Shown here one piece after another: positions 25,122 to 33,201 of a DNA stretch of 64,000 nucleotides; the first letter of the stretch is position 1; every line of letters begins with the position of its first letter. The DNA lies in contig NZ_JABWTK010000004.1 in NCBI RefSeq assembly GCF_020071995.1, forward strand, positions 62,001 through 126,000, in the 5' to 3' direction. Position numbers and translations under genes: made by a program. The notes under the pieces were generated by a model, which ran no database searches, was not told where the DNA came from, and was given only the letters and a program-made list of their open reading frames with translations. Source of the DNA: Planococcus chinensis (GTDB lineage: Bacteria > Bacillota > Bacilli > Bacillales_A > Planococcaceae).

Positions 25122-25250
25122 TGGTGCAAGTAAACCGGTGTTTGTCGCAAGTAATGGACCATTTGCTGCAAGTAGACGGGAAGATGCCTCAAGTAATTTT
25201 CGTATTTTGCAAGCGTGTTTGATTTGCCGCAAGTAAAGTGCGGCCACGAT
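25122..25250. repeat. 20-21 bp periodic array, left of the NERD gene (6 units)
   Basis: The core GCAAGTAA, often preceded by TTTGCY, recurs with starts at 25126, 25147, 25168, 25189, 25209 and 25229, that is at intervals of 21, 21, 21, 20 and 20. Some units vary (GCAAGTAG, TCAAGTAA, GCAAGCGT). The sequence between cores is not conserved. TTTGCYGCAA is itself nearly palindromic. The array starts just after the ysdC terminator. Core and spacer are far shorter than in CRISPR arrays. Confidence 0.8.
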
Positions 25251-25377
25251 AAGCGCTAGTATATATCTTGATGCAAACATCGGATTTCATACAAGAAATA
25301 GGATCAAAAATAAAGATTAAAAATATAGTTTGAAACAGCCATGGGACTGGTTTACTTTATCTATTAGGAGGTGTTTT

Positions 25378-26343
25378 ATGGACAAAAAAGAAGTGAACTT
25401 GCTGTCGGAAATAGAAGCGCTGGAATGCTTATTAAACCGGCTGCCAGAGGAACATTCCCATCGGAAGTTTTTCGAAGTGGAGCTGTACCGGAGCAAAGCC
25501 GGAAAGTTGGGCGAAGCCCGAATGAAAAAGAAGTTTAAAGAGTTTTATTGTGAAGAAGAGCATCACATCATTTGGAATGTCAATTTAGCGATTGATGATT
25601 GGAGAGTGCAAATGGACGGGCTGCTGCTGACAGACCGCTGTGCTTTGATCATCGAATCGAAGAATATCAGCGGGAAGATTCATTTCGATGAAGCTACAGG
25701 TGAGTTTTACAGATTCAATGAAATTGAAGAAAAAACAGTGATGGAAGATCCGGTTATTCAATTAAAAAAGCATATGCGCTTTCTGGAAGCCTGGTTTAAG
25801 CTTCAGAAAATCAACATGCCGATTGACGGCCTCATAGTGTTTACCCCAAAACAATGCGAATTCATCTCAAAGCCAAAAGATAAGCATATTTGCAAAACTT
25901 ATCAGATGGTAGAGTATCTGCATATCATTCTTCAAAACTTTCCTCAACGTACAGCCTCACATAGATTAATGAATATCAAGAGCGCGATTGCTGACAATCA
26001 AGTGCCTTACCAGCGGATTCCGCTGTGTGAACAATATCGGTTGGACCGGAGGGAGTTAAAGCCTGGCATATTATGTAGAGAATGTATGACATACTCCATC
26101 AGCCGGAAGAATAAATCTGGATGGATTTGCAGCTGCTGTAATAAAGCGGATCATACAGCATCGCAAGACGCTCTAAGGGAATATTTTTCTTTAGTTAGCT
26201 CGAAAGTGAACAACCAACAATATAGAGACTTTCTAAAAATCGATTCTCCATATACGGCTTCTAGGGAGCTTTCGCAATACGATTTAGAAACTCAAGGGAC
26301 ATATCGGAATCGCGTTTATCAAATAAAAAAGGACAAATTTTGA
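25378..26343 (+). CDS. NERD-domain nuclease-related protein with C-terminal zinc ribbon
   Basis: This 321-residue protein has the NERD pattern: GKLGEARMKK (G42-E46), then VQMDGLLLTDRCALIIESKN with D80, E93 and K95 in the spacing of PD-(D/E)xK nucleases. A zinc ribbon follows near residue 240 (CREC and CSCC about 15 residues apart), and a charged C-terminal tail ends it. NERD proteins are thought to act on nucleic acids, but no substrate is known here. The frame is open from 25330, but ATG 25378 follows AGGAGGTG (25366-25373). The gene is flanked by two similar periodic arrays, which suggests it moved as a cassette; that is inference. Confidence 0.78.
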   Translation: MDKKEVNLLSEIEALECLLNRLPEEHSHRKFFEVELYRSKAGKLGEARMKKKFKEFYCEEEHHIIWNVNLAIDDWRVQMDGLLLTDRCALIIESKNISGKIHFDEATGEFYRFNEIEEKTVMEDPVIQLKKHMRFLEAWFKLQKINMPIDGLIVFTPKQCEFISKPKDKHICKTYQMVEYLHIILQNFPQRTASHRLMNIKSAIADNQVPYQRIPLCEQYRLDRRELKPGILCRECMTYSISRKNKSGWICSCCNKADHTASQDALREYFSLVSSKVNNQQYRDFLKIDSPYTASRELSQYDLETQGTYRNRVYQIKKDKF

Positions 26344-26345
26344 CT

Positions 26346-26465
26346 TTCTACAAGTAAACTGTCTTTTATCGCAAGTAAGCAGGATTTGCTGCAAATAAGA
26401 TTCAGTTTGCTGCAAGTAATTTTAAAATACTACAAGATAAGGACTATTTGCCGCAACTAAGAGTC
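26346..26465. repeat. 20-21 bp periodic array, right of the NERD gene (6 units)
   Basis: It has the same core and orientation as the left array, with starts at 26350, 26371, 26391, 26412, 26432 and 26453 (intervals 21, 20, 21, 20, 21). Units include ACAAGTAA, GCAAGTAA, GCAAATAA, ACAAGATA and GCAACTAA, several preceded by TTTGCY. The array begins 3-7 nt after the gene's stop codon. Confidence 0.8.
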
Positions 26466-26531
26466 TTTTTTCCGCTTTTCGCCCGCGAAAAGCATCCATT
26501 ACCCGCCCTCCATCTCATATTTCAAACCTTC

Positions 26532-26557
26532 AAGCCCTCCATTCGCGGAGGGCTTTT
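26532..26557. terminator. Terminator downstream of the right array
   Basis: AAGCCCTCC (26532-26540) pairs with GGAGGGCTT (26547-26555), followed by a short T run. A second hairpin, GGACCGC with GCGGTCC (26567-26585), lies just after. Confidence 0.7.
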
Positions 26558-26614
26558 AAAATGCCGGGACCGCATCCAGCGGTCCGATAAGTTCAAGTGA
26601 TGTCAATAATACTT

Positions 26615-26651
26615 TACTTAATGTTAAGTATAGTGTACATTATGTTATATA
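26615..26651 (+). promoter_or_regulatory. Promoter and likely operator of the XRE gene
   Basis: TGTTATATA (26643-26651) is an extended -10 box. A palindrome, TACTTAA (26615-26621) TG TTAAGTA (26624-26630), covers the expected -35 region. This position suits autoregulation by the XRE protein. Confidence 0.45.
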
Positions 26652-26685
26652 AACCGAACATGGAGACGAGCAGAGGAGGTAGCGG

Positions 26686-26901
26686 ATGCTGAAGAATCGG
26701 GTGAAGGAGCTGCGGGCGCGGTACGGGTTTACACAAAGCGATCTTGGGAAGCAAGTGGATGTTACGCGGCAGACGATTGCATTTATTGAAAAAGGAGAGT
26801 TTTCGCCGTCGATTACGCTGGCGTTGAAACTTGCGAACGCGCTTCAAACAAATGTCGATGAATTATTCTGGCTGGAAGGGGATGAAGGAGATGAAAAATG
26901 A
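26686..26901 (+). CDS. XRE-family regulator, short
   Basis: This 71-residue protein is a single Cro/C1-type helix-turn-helix domain: LKNRVKELRARYGFTQSDLG, VTRQTIAFIEKGEFSPSITL, ALKLANALQTNVDELFW. It has the small YgzD-like form often encoded before a membrane protein. The ATG follows GAGGAGGT. Its 3' end overlaps the next gene, so the three genes from here to 27837 are probably one operon. Target and signal are unknown. Confidence 0.85.
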   Translation: MLKNRVKELRARYGFTQSDLGKQVDVTRQTIAFIEKGEFSPSITLALKLANALQTNVDELFWLEGDEGDEK

Positions 26902-27391
26902 TTTTCGCTTGCAGTATCCGTTATGGATGATGGCATTTATTATTTTGCTCGGCGTTTTTGCATATGGCATTAGCTCACCGCTGACTGAAGTGGTCAATAC
27001 GGAAACGGAGCAAAGCGTCACAGTAAGCATAGGAGGAGCACAAAGCCTCTTTGCGACGATTTCAATTCTGGTTTACTTGATTCTGCTTGCAGTTTTCGCT
27101 TTCCAACTTCGTAAGCACAATAAAAACAATCCGCATCAAAAAGTTTCTGCTTTTTCAATCCGTCCGCCTGAATATTTAGAGCAGGATGAAGGCATGACGT
27201 ACATTACAAGAAAAGCGGCTCAAAAAGTGTATACTTTCATCACTTGGAGCCTGCCTTTATTAGCGGCTTTTGCCATCATCTTGCCGCTTCCGAAACTATT
27301 CGTCATTTGGGGCATCTTATTGGTTGCGCTTGGCCAATACTGGATTTATTACCGTGAAGTCAGAAGCCATTTAAAGGAGGAAACAGAATGA
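26891..27391 (+). CDS. Four-helix membrane protein next to the XRE regulator
   Basis: This 166-residue protein has four predicted membrane segments: YPLWMMAFIILLGVFAYGIS (about 8-27), SLFATISILVYLILLAVFAF (about 53-72), VYTFITWSLPLLAAFAIILP (about 117-136) and LFVIWGILLVALGQYWIYY (about 140-158). I do not recognise a family with confidence. The start ATG 26891 lies within the XRE gene, with GGAAGGGG about 10 nt upstream; ATG 26882 is an alternative. It overlaps the next gene by 4 nt. Confidence 0.75.
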   Translation: MKNDFRLQYPLWMMAFIILLGVFAYGISSPLTEVVNTETEQSVTVSIGGAQSLFATISILVYLILLAVFAFQLRKHNKNNPHQKVSAFSIRPPEYLEQDEGMTYITRKAAQKVYTFITWSLPLLAAFAIILPLPKLFVIWGILLVALGQYWIYYREVRSHLKEETE

Positions 27392-27837
27392 TCTACGAAT
27401 ATTTTCTTGTTTTTCTAGGAGCCGCGATTCCGTGGTTTGAAATTGCATTGGTTATTCCGCTCGGCATCGTCTGGGGACTGTCGCCTTTTTGGGTCATGGT
27501 CACGGCGTTTGTCGGCAATATGCTGACGGTACTTGCATTAATCATCGGCTTTGACCGGTTCAAAGTCTGGTACCTCAAGCGGCAGGAAGCGAAAGGCAAG
27601 ACGCAGAATAAAAAAAGCGAGCGTGCCAAAAAAATATGGAATAAATACGGTTTGCCGGGGCTTGCGATGCTCGGCCCGATCTTAATCGGAACGCACATTG
27701 CCGCTTTCATCGGCATGACGCTCGGAGCGACAAAGAAGAACACGACCATTTGGCTGACAATCAGCATCGCCGCTTGGACATTGACCTTCGGCATTCTGAC
27801 GGCACTTGGCTTTGACTTTTTCACGAGAGAGATCTGA
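27388..27837 (+). CDS. Small multi-drug export family membrane protein
   Basis: This 149-residue protein fits the Sm_multidrug_ex family: LGAAIPWFEIALVIPLGIVWGLSP, a basic loop (KRQEAKGKTQNKKSERAKK), then KYGLPGLAMLGPILIGTHIAAFIGMTLG. The family name is historical and transport has not been well established. Its start overlaps the preceding stop codon (ATGA) with AAGGAGG upstream, so it is coupled to the XRE-membrane protein pair. Confidence 0.8.
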   Translation: MIYEYFLVFLGAAIPWFEIALVIPLGIVWGLSPFWVMVTAFVGNMLTVLALIIGFDRFKVWYLKRQEAKGKTQNKKSERAKKIWNKYGLPGLAMLGPILIGTHIAAFIGMTLGATKKNTTIWLTISIAAWTLTFGILTALGFDFFTREI

Positions 27838-27841
27838 GCTG

Positions 27842-27850
27842 TGCTATACT
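27842..27850 (+). promoter_or_regulatory. Extended -10 promoter before ysgA
   Basis: TGCTATACT has the TG extension and a good -10 box, 34 bp before the ysgA start. Confidence 0.5.
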
Positions 27851-27883
27851 TAAGCTATTCTGAAATAAAGGCGTGAACGAAAC

Positions 27884-28651
27884 ATGAAAAGAATCGAATC
27901 CACTCAAAACTCACTCGTCAAGCACTGGAAAAAGCTTGTCACTACCCGGAAAGAACGCGATAAGTTTGCGGAATTTCTGGTAGAAGGCTTTCATTTGACG
28001 GAAGAGGCAGTGAAAAAGAAAAGCTTGATCAAATCCTTGATTGTCCGCGAAGGCGTCGACATTCCGGGAGATTGGGACGTATCGGATGTACCGCAATACT
28101 CAGTAACGGCGCAAGTGGCAAAAGAGATTTCGGAAACGGAGCACTCGCAGGGGATTTTCGCCCACTGTGCGCAGCCGGAATTCACTGAAGAAGAGCAGCA
28201 GACATGGACGAAATTATTGTTGATTGATGCGGTTCAAGACCCCGGCAATATCGGAACAATGATCCGCACCGCTTTGGCGAGCGGCATGGACGCAGTCGTT
28301 CTTGGAAAAGGCTGTGCCGATCCTTACAACCCGAAAACGGTCCGGTCGGCGCAAGGATCGAATTTCCAGATTCCGGTTGTCAAAGGGGAATTGGCGGAAT
28401 GGCTGCCAGCTTTAAAAGAGCGCAGCATCCCGGTGTTCGGCACCGCACTCCTCAATGCCACACCGGTCCATGAAGCCGAGAGCCGGGAACAATTCGCACT
28501 GCTTGTCGGCAACGAAGGCAGCGGCGTGGATCCGGTTTTATTGCAGCAGACGGACCAGAATTTGGTGGTGCCGCTTTACGGCGCCGCTGAATCCTTGAAT
28601 GTGGCTGTTGCAACGGGCATCTTGCTATACAGCCTGGTGCCGAAAAACTAA
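27884..28651 (+). CDS. ysgA: SpoU/TrmH-family RNA 2'-O-methyltransferase (YsgA-like)
   Basis: This 255-residue SPOUT methyltransferase has the N-terminal substrate-binding domain (IESTQNSLVKHWKKLVTTRK, FLVEGFHLTEEAV) and the three SpoU motifs: LLLIDAVQDPGNIGTMIRTA, LVGNEGSGVDP and VPLYGAAESLNVAVATGILL. These methylate ribose in rRNA or tRNA; the exact site is not predictable. As in B. subtilis, it is just upstream of pheST. Confidence 0.92.
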   Translation: MKRIESTQNSLVKHWKKLVTTRKERDKFAEFLVEGFHLTEEAVKKKSLIKSLIVREGVDIPGDWDVSDVPQYSVTAQVAKEISETEHSQGIFAHCAQPEFTEEEQQTWTKLLLIDAVQDPGNIGTMIRTALASGMDAVVLGKGCADPYNPKTVRSAQGSNFQIPVVKGELAEWLPALKERSIPVFGTALLNATPVHEAESREQFALLVGNEGSGVDPVLLQQTDQNLVVPLYGAAESLNVAVATGILLYSLVPKN

Positions 28652-28653
28652 GT

Positions 28654-28682
28654 TTGATTAAACTTACAGGATTTCGTATAAT
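28654..28682 (+). promoter_or_regulatory. pheST promoter
   Basis: TTGATT (28654-28659), a 17-bp spacer and a perfect TATAAT (28677-28682). Confidence 0.75.
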
Positions 28683-28689
28683 GAAAGAG

Positions 28690-28944
28690 TAAATAATGAA
28701 AAGCTGTGACCGGGAAGAGTACGTCGCGCGCATGCATAAAGGGAGTCTGCACCTTGACTGGGAGTGCGGATATGCAAAACGCCTCGGAAGTTCACCCCGC
28801 GAGCTGCCTGACGGGACCAGCATCCATGCTGTAAAGACAGGCCGGTGAAGAGCCGTTACGTAAATGAGTGATTGCGCCTTGTGCGCATTAACTAGGGTGG
28901 TACCGCGAATAATGCCTCGTCCCTTTTCTGGGACGGGGCTTTTT
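28690..28944 (+). promoter_or_regulatory. T-box leader of pheST, specifier TTC
   Basis: A T-box riboswitch responding to uncharged tRNA-Phe. The T-box sequence AGGGTGGTACCGCG is at 28894-28907. The 5' side of the specifier loop has AGTA, and the 3' side has GAAG followed by TTC (28791-28793), the Phe codon. The terminator is GCCTCGTCCC (28914-28923) with GGGACGGGGC (28930-28939) and five T. Confidence 0.92.
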
Positions 28945-28966
28945 ACTGTTTAAAGGAGGAGAAAAG

Positions 28967-30004
28967 ATGGAAGCACAATTGCAGGAATTGAAAACAGAAG
29001 CGCTGGAGAAAATTTCAGCTTCAACAAACGTAAAAGAATTGAACGATGTCCGTGTGGCGTATTTAGGGAAAAAAGGGCCGATTACGGATTTATTGAAAGG
29101 CATGGGAAAACTCCCGGCTGAAGAACGCCCGAAAATGGGGGCTCTTGTCAACGTCATCCGCGAGGAAGTGACGGCGTCTCTTGAAGAGCGCATGGCGATC
29201 CTGGAAGAACAGGCAATCAATGAAAAACTGCAAAGCGAAACGATCGACATCACCTTGCCGGGCCGTCCTGTGAAAACGGGAAATTCGCATCCGTTGACGC
29301 GCGTCGTTGAAGAAATCGAAGATCTTTTCGTTTCGATGGGCTATGAAATTGCAGAAGGCCCGGAAGTGGAAAAAGACTACTACAACTTTGAAGCGCTTAA
29401 CTTGCCAAAAGGGCATCCGGCACGCGATATGCAGGATACCTTCTATATAACAGACGAAATCTTGCTGCGTACGCATACGTCACCGGTGCAAGCACGCACG
29501 ATGGAAATCAAAAAAGGCGAACCGATCAAAATCATTTGCCCGGGGAAAGTGTACCGCCGCGACAGCGATGATGCGACGCATTCGCATCAGTTCACGCAAA
29601 TCGAAGGCTTGGTCATCGGCGAAGACATCCGCATGAGCGACCTTAAGGGGACGCTTCAAGTGTTCGCGAAGAAAATGTTCGGCGAAGACCGTGAAATCCG
29701 TCTGCGCCCAAGCTTCTTCCCGTTCACAGAGCCGTCCGTTGAAATGGACATCTCCTGCTTCAAATGCGGCGGGTCGGGCTGCAACGTCTGCAAGAAAACC
29801 GGCTGGCTGGAAATTTTGGGTGCCGGAATGGTTCACCCGAACGTACTGGAAATGGCAGGCTACGATTCAAAGCGCCTGACTGGATTCGCTTTCGGCATGG
29901 GGCCGGAGCGCATCGCGATGCTGAAATACGGCGTTGAAGACATCCGCCACTTCTATACGAACGACGTCCGCTTTTTATCCCAATTCCAACGCACTGAAGT
30001 TTAA
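28967..30004 (+). CDS. pheS: Phenylalanyl-tRNA synthetase alpha subunit
   Basis: This 345-residue catalytic subunit has the N-terminal coiled coil (about 1-85) and the class II core: [19 protein letters not shown], motif 2 ([22 protein letters not shown]), [21 protein letters not shown] and motif 3 ([17 protein letters not shown]). The Ala294-equivalent position in FAFGMG lies in the Phe pocket. AAAGGAGGAG precedes the ATG. It is followed 14 nt later by pheT. Confidence 0.97.
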   Translation: MEAQLQELKTEALEKISASTNVKELNDVRVAYLGKKGPITDLLKGMGKLPAEERPKMGALVNVIREEVTASLEERMAILEEQAINEKLQSETIDITLPGRPVKTGNSHPLTRVVEEIEDLFVSMGYEIAEGPEVEKDYYNFEALNLPKGHPARDMQDTFYITDEILLRTHTSPVQARTMEIKKGEPIKIICPGKVYRRDSDDATHSHQFTQIEGLVIGEDIRMSDLKGTLQVFAKKMFGEDREIRLRPSFFPFTEPSVEMDISCFKCGGSGCNVCKKTGWLEILGAGMVHPNVLEMAGYDSKRLTGFAFGMGPERIAMLKYGVEDIRHFYTNDVRFLSQFQRTEV

Positions 30005-30018
30005 GGAGGAAATAAAAC

Positions 30019-32418
30019 ATGTTAGTATCCATTAAATGGCTGAAAGATTATGTAGATACACAAGACTTGGCACCCGCTGATTTGGGTGAAAAAATCACGC
30101 GCTCCGGCATCGAAGTGGATGCGGTGATTGACCGTTCCCACGGCATGACAAATGTCGTTGTCGGCTACGTGGAATCATGCGTCAAACATCCGGAAGCGGA
30201 TAAACTATCGATCTGCCAAGTGAACGTCGGCGAAGAAACAACGCAGATCATCTGCGGCGCGCCGAATATCGCAGCAGGCCAAAAAGTCATCGTGGCGCGT
30301 CCCGGCGCAAACTTGCCGGGTGGCATGAAAATCAAAAAGGCGAAACTTCGCGGCGAAGAATCAAACGGCATGATTTGCTCGCTCCAGGAACTGGGCATTG
30401 AAGGCAAACTCGTACCCAAAGCTTATGCAGAAGGCATTTATGTGTTGCCGGAAGATGCGGAAGTCGGAAGCGACGTTATTGCAAACTTCGATTTGGATGA
30501 TACCGTGCTTGAACTTGGGCTTACGCCGAACCGCGCGGATGCCATGAGCATGCTCGGTGTGGCTTATGAAGTCGGCGCCATCCTTTCAGAGGACGTCAAA
30601 TTGCCGGAATCAAATTACACGGAAGCGGCAGATTCTGCGGAATCGATGCTTTCGTTGAATGTCGATTCGCCGGAAGCGAATCCACTGTACGTTGCGAAAG
30701 TAATCCGCAACATCGAAGTGAAGGAATCCCCGATGTGGCTGCAGCAGCGCTTGATGGCTGCCGGCGTCCGTCCGCACAACAACGTGGTCGACGTGACAAA
30801 CTATGTCTTGATGGAATACGGCCAGCCGCTTCATGCGTTTGACTACGATTCATTAAAAACAGGGAACATCACTGTCCGCCAGGCAAAAGAAGGCGAGAAA
30901 ATCACGACGCTTGATGACACAGAACGCACTTTGTCTGCCCATAACCTGGTTATTACAAACGGAGAAGAACCTGTAGCGCTTGCAGGCGTGATGGGCGGAG
31001 CCAACTCGGAAGTCAGCGATTCGACAACGACAATCGTCATCGAATCCGCATACTTCGCATCAGGTTCGATTCGCCAAACGTCGAAAGACCATGGCCTTCG
31101 CAGCGATGCAAGTTCACGCTATGAAAAAGGCGTTGACCCGAACCGCGTCATCCCGGCTGCAGAACGTGCCGCAAGCTTGATTGCGGAACTTGCAGGCGGG
31201 GAAGTGCTGGCAGGATCGCTTGTTTTCGATCAGTTGGAACGCGAAGAAAAAATCGTTAAAGTGTCGCCGGACTTTATCAATACACGCCTCGGCATGAAGA
31301 TTCCATTTGAAGATATGATGGAAATTCTCGGCCGTTTGAAATTCAACACAGATGCCATCAACGGCCAACTTGTCATTTCTGTTCCGACACGCCGCCAGGA
31401 TATTCAAATAGAAGAAGATGTTGTGGAAGAAATCGCACGCCTATACGGCTACGATGAAATCCCGGCAACGCTTCCGGTAACAGAAGCGGCTCCGGGCGGC
31501 TTGACGCCGTACCAGGAAAAACGCCGTATTGTCCGCAGAGTGTTAGAAGGCGCTGGCCTTCTTCAGGCGACAACCTATTCACTGACATCTGAGAAATCAG
31601 CGACGCAATTCGCATTGACGGAAACGGAAACAACGAAATTGTTGATGCCGATGAGCGAAGAGCGCAGCACTTTGCGCCAAAGCTTGCTGCCGCATTTATT
31701 GGAATCGGTATCGTACAATACCGCAAGAAGAATGGATTCGGTCGCTTTGTATGAAACCGGCGCTGTGTTCCTGAAAGCGGACGATGAATTATTGAACGAA
31801 GAAGAGCATCTCGCAATCGCTATGACCGGCTTATGGCTCGACCACAGCTGGCAAGGTGAGAAGAAAGAAGTCGACTTCTTTGTGCTGAAAGGCATTGTCG
31901 AAGGATTGGCGGCTCGCCTAGGGGTTGAACTGGCATTCGAACGCGGCCAAATGGAAGATCTGCATCCGGGACGCACCGCTTTCATCATGTTGAACGGCAA
32001 CCGGATCGGCGTGATTGGACAGCTTCACCCGAACGAGCAGAAAGCACGCGATTTGAAAAACACCGTTGTGATGGAACTTAACCTTTCGGCATTATTGGAC
32101 GTTCAGCTGGAAGCACTTGTTTACACACCAGTGCCACGCTACCCGTCTATGTCGCGTGACGTTGCCTTGGTTCTTTCGAAAATCGTTGAAGCCGGCACAA
32201 TCGAAGCGGTCATCCGCAACGCAGGCGGCAAACTATTGAAAGATGTACGCGTCTTTGACTTGTACGAAGGCGACAAGATGGAAGAAGGCGAAAAATCAGT
32301 GGCGTTTTCGTTGACGTACTTCGATCCGGAAAAAACTTTGACGGATGAAGAAGTGACGAATGCTCATGAGAAAGTTTTGAGTGCCTTAACAGAAGTAGGC
32401 GCAGAACTACGCAGTTAA
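30019..32418 (+). CDS. pheT: Phenylalanyl-tRNA synthetase beta subunit
   Basis: This 799-residue subunit (B. subtilis 804) contains an N-terminal tRNA-binding OB domain (VVGYVESCVKHPEADKLSIC), the B3/B4 editing module (about 210-390), B5, the catalytic-like core (TPYQEKRRIVRRVLEGAGL), and a C-terminal ferredoxin-fold anticodon-binding domain (PRYPSMSRDVALVLSK). It pairs with PheS as an alpha2beta2 enzyme and also clears mischarged Tyr-tRNA-Phe. Confidence 0.97.
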   Translation: MLVSIKWLKDYVDTQDLAPADLGEKITRSGIEVDAVIDRSHGMTNVVVGYVESCVKHPEADKLSICQVNVGEETTQIICGAPNIAAGQKVIVARPGANLPGGMKIKKAKLRGEESNGMICSLQELGIEGKLVPKAYAEGIYVLPEDAEVGSDVIANFDLDDTVLELGLTPNRADAMSMLGVAYEVGAILSEDVKLPESNYTEAADSAESMLSLNVDSPEANPLYVAKVIRNIEVKESPMWLQQRLMAAGVRPHNNVVDVTNYVLMEYGQPLHAFDYDSLKTGNITVRQAKEGEKITTLDDTERTLSAHNLVITNGEEPVALAGVMGGANSEVSDSTTTIVIESAYFASGSIRQTSKDHGLRSDASSRYEKGVDPNRVIPAAERAASLIAELAGGEVLAGSLVFDQLEREEKIVKVSPDFINTRLGMKIPFEDMMEILGRLKFNTDAINGQLVISVPTRRQDIQIEEDVVEEIARLYGYDEIPATLPVTEAAPGGLTPYQEKRRIVRRVLEGAGLLQATTYSLTSEKSATQFALTETETTKLLMPMSEERSTLRQSLLPHLLESVSYNTARRMDSVALYETGAVFLKADDELLNEEEHLAIAMTGLWLDHSWQGEKKEVDFFVLKGIVEGLAARLGVELAFERGQMEDLHPGRTAFIMLNGNRIGVIGQLHPNEQKARDLKNTVVMELNLSALLDVQLEALVYTPVPRYPSMSRDVALVLSKIVEAGTIEAVIRNAGGKLLKDVRVFDLYEGDKMEEGEKSVAFSLTYFDPEKTLTDEEVTNAHEKVLSALTEVGAELRS

Positions 32419-32447
32419 TCGAATAGGAAAATTGATATATAAAATTA

Positions 32448-32475
32448 AGCGGAATCTTTATGGTTCCGCTTTTTT
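32448..32475 (+). terminator. Terminator after pheT
   Basis: AGCGGAA (32448-32454) pairs with TTCCGCT (32464-32470), followed by T5. Confidence 0.82.
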
Positions 32476-32640
32476 ATGTGGTTAAACAGGGTGGAAGTCT
32501 CTATTTTCTATATATAAGTAATTAAAAAGAACTAGTAAATTATTTTTCTTGTGATAAACTGGGAATAAAGGGATTTTAGTAGTAAAAATGGCACAAGTGA
32601 TGTCCCGGTACAAAATTTCCAATCAAGAAGGAGGAGCACA

Positions 32641-33111
32641 GTGAAAAAATTAATGATAAATGAACAAGGATTAACACTGGTAGAAATTTTGGCCACTCTA
32701 GTTTTATTGGGAATTGTATTTGTTGGCATCATGGGTGTTTTTTCTCAAATGACATTATTTAATGACAAAACGTATACGAAGCTGGAAACGATGAATCTAG
32801 CGCGGCAGGAAATGAGTGAGATAAAAGGGGTGACTTTTACAGGTGCGCAGAATGAAATATTAAGTAAGTTAGAAACAGACCCTGCTAGTCTTTATGTTCG
32901 AAAAACCGCAAAGAATGAAGTGGATGCTGGAGGTAAAGCAATTCATTACCTGGAAAAAAATGAAGGTGATTACCGATATGAATTGCGTTTTTATGAAGAT
33001 CCCAAATTCACCGGACAAACAGGCATTGAAAAATTATATCAAGTTCATTTAATAGTAAAGTCTGGTGATACGTTCAATAGCGAAACTTTTGGATATATTG
33101 AAGGCAGCTAA
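32641..33111 (+). CDS. Prepilin-like protein 1 (type IV pilin N-terminal motif)
   Basis: This 156-residue protein starts with a short basic leader and the type III signal sequence NEQG/LTLVEILATLVLLGIVFVGI: cleavage after Gly, Glu at +5 of the mature protein, then a hydrophobic helix. The rest is soluble and shows no known domain. The GTG start at 32641 follows AAGGAGGAGC. Base composition is clearly more AT-rich than in pheT or rnhC. Together with the next gene it sits between pheT and rnhC, which are neighbours in B. subtilis. No pilus assembly genes are in the window. Confidence 0.78.
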   Translation: MKKLMINEQGLTLVEILATLVLLGIVFVGIMGVFSQMTLFNDKTYTKLETMNLARQEMSEIKGVTFTGAQNEILSKLETDPASLYVRKTAKNEVDAGGKAIHYLEKNEGDYRYELRFYEDPKFTGQTGIEKLYQVHLIVKSGDTFNSETFGYIEGS

Positions 33112-33201
33112 GAAGATAAACCTGCATAAAAAAGAAAACCTTCATAAATACGAAGTTGAATTTTGCTTTATTAATTTTTCTCTGAAGGAGGGCTGGATGC
33201 T

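Noticed and set aside
25122-25250. CRISPR array
   Set aside because: The conserved core is only about 8-14 bases and the period 20-21 bp; CRISPR repeats and spacers are each longer. No cas genes are nearby.
28452-28823. Minus-strand frame over ysgA and the pheS leader
   Set aside because: It is a shadow of ysgA and runs through the T-box.
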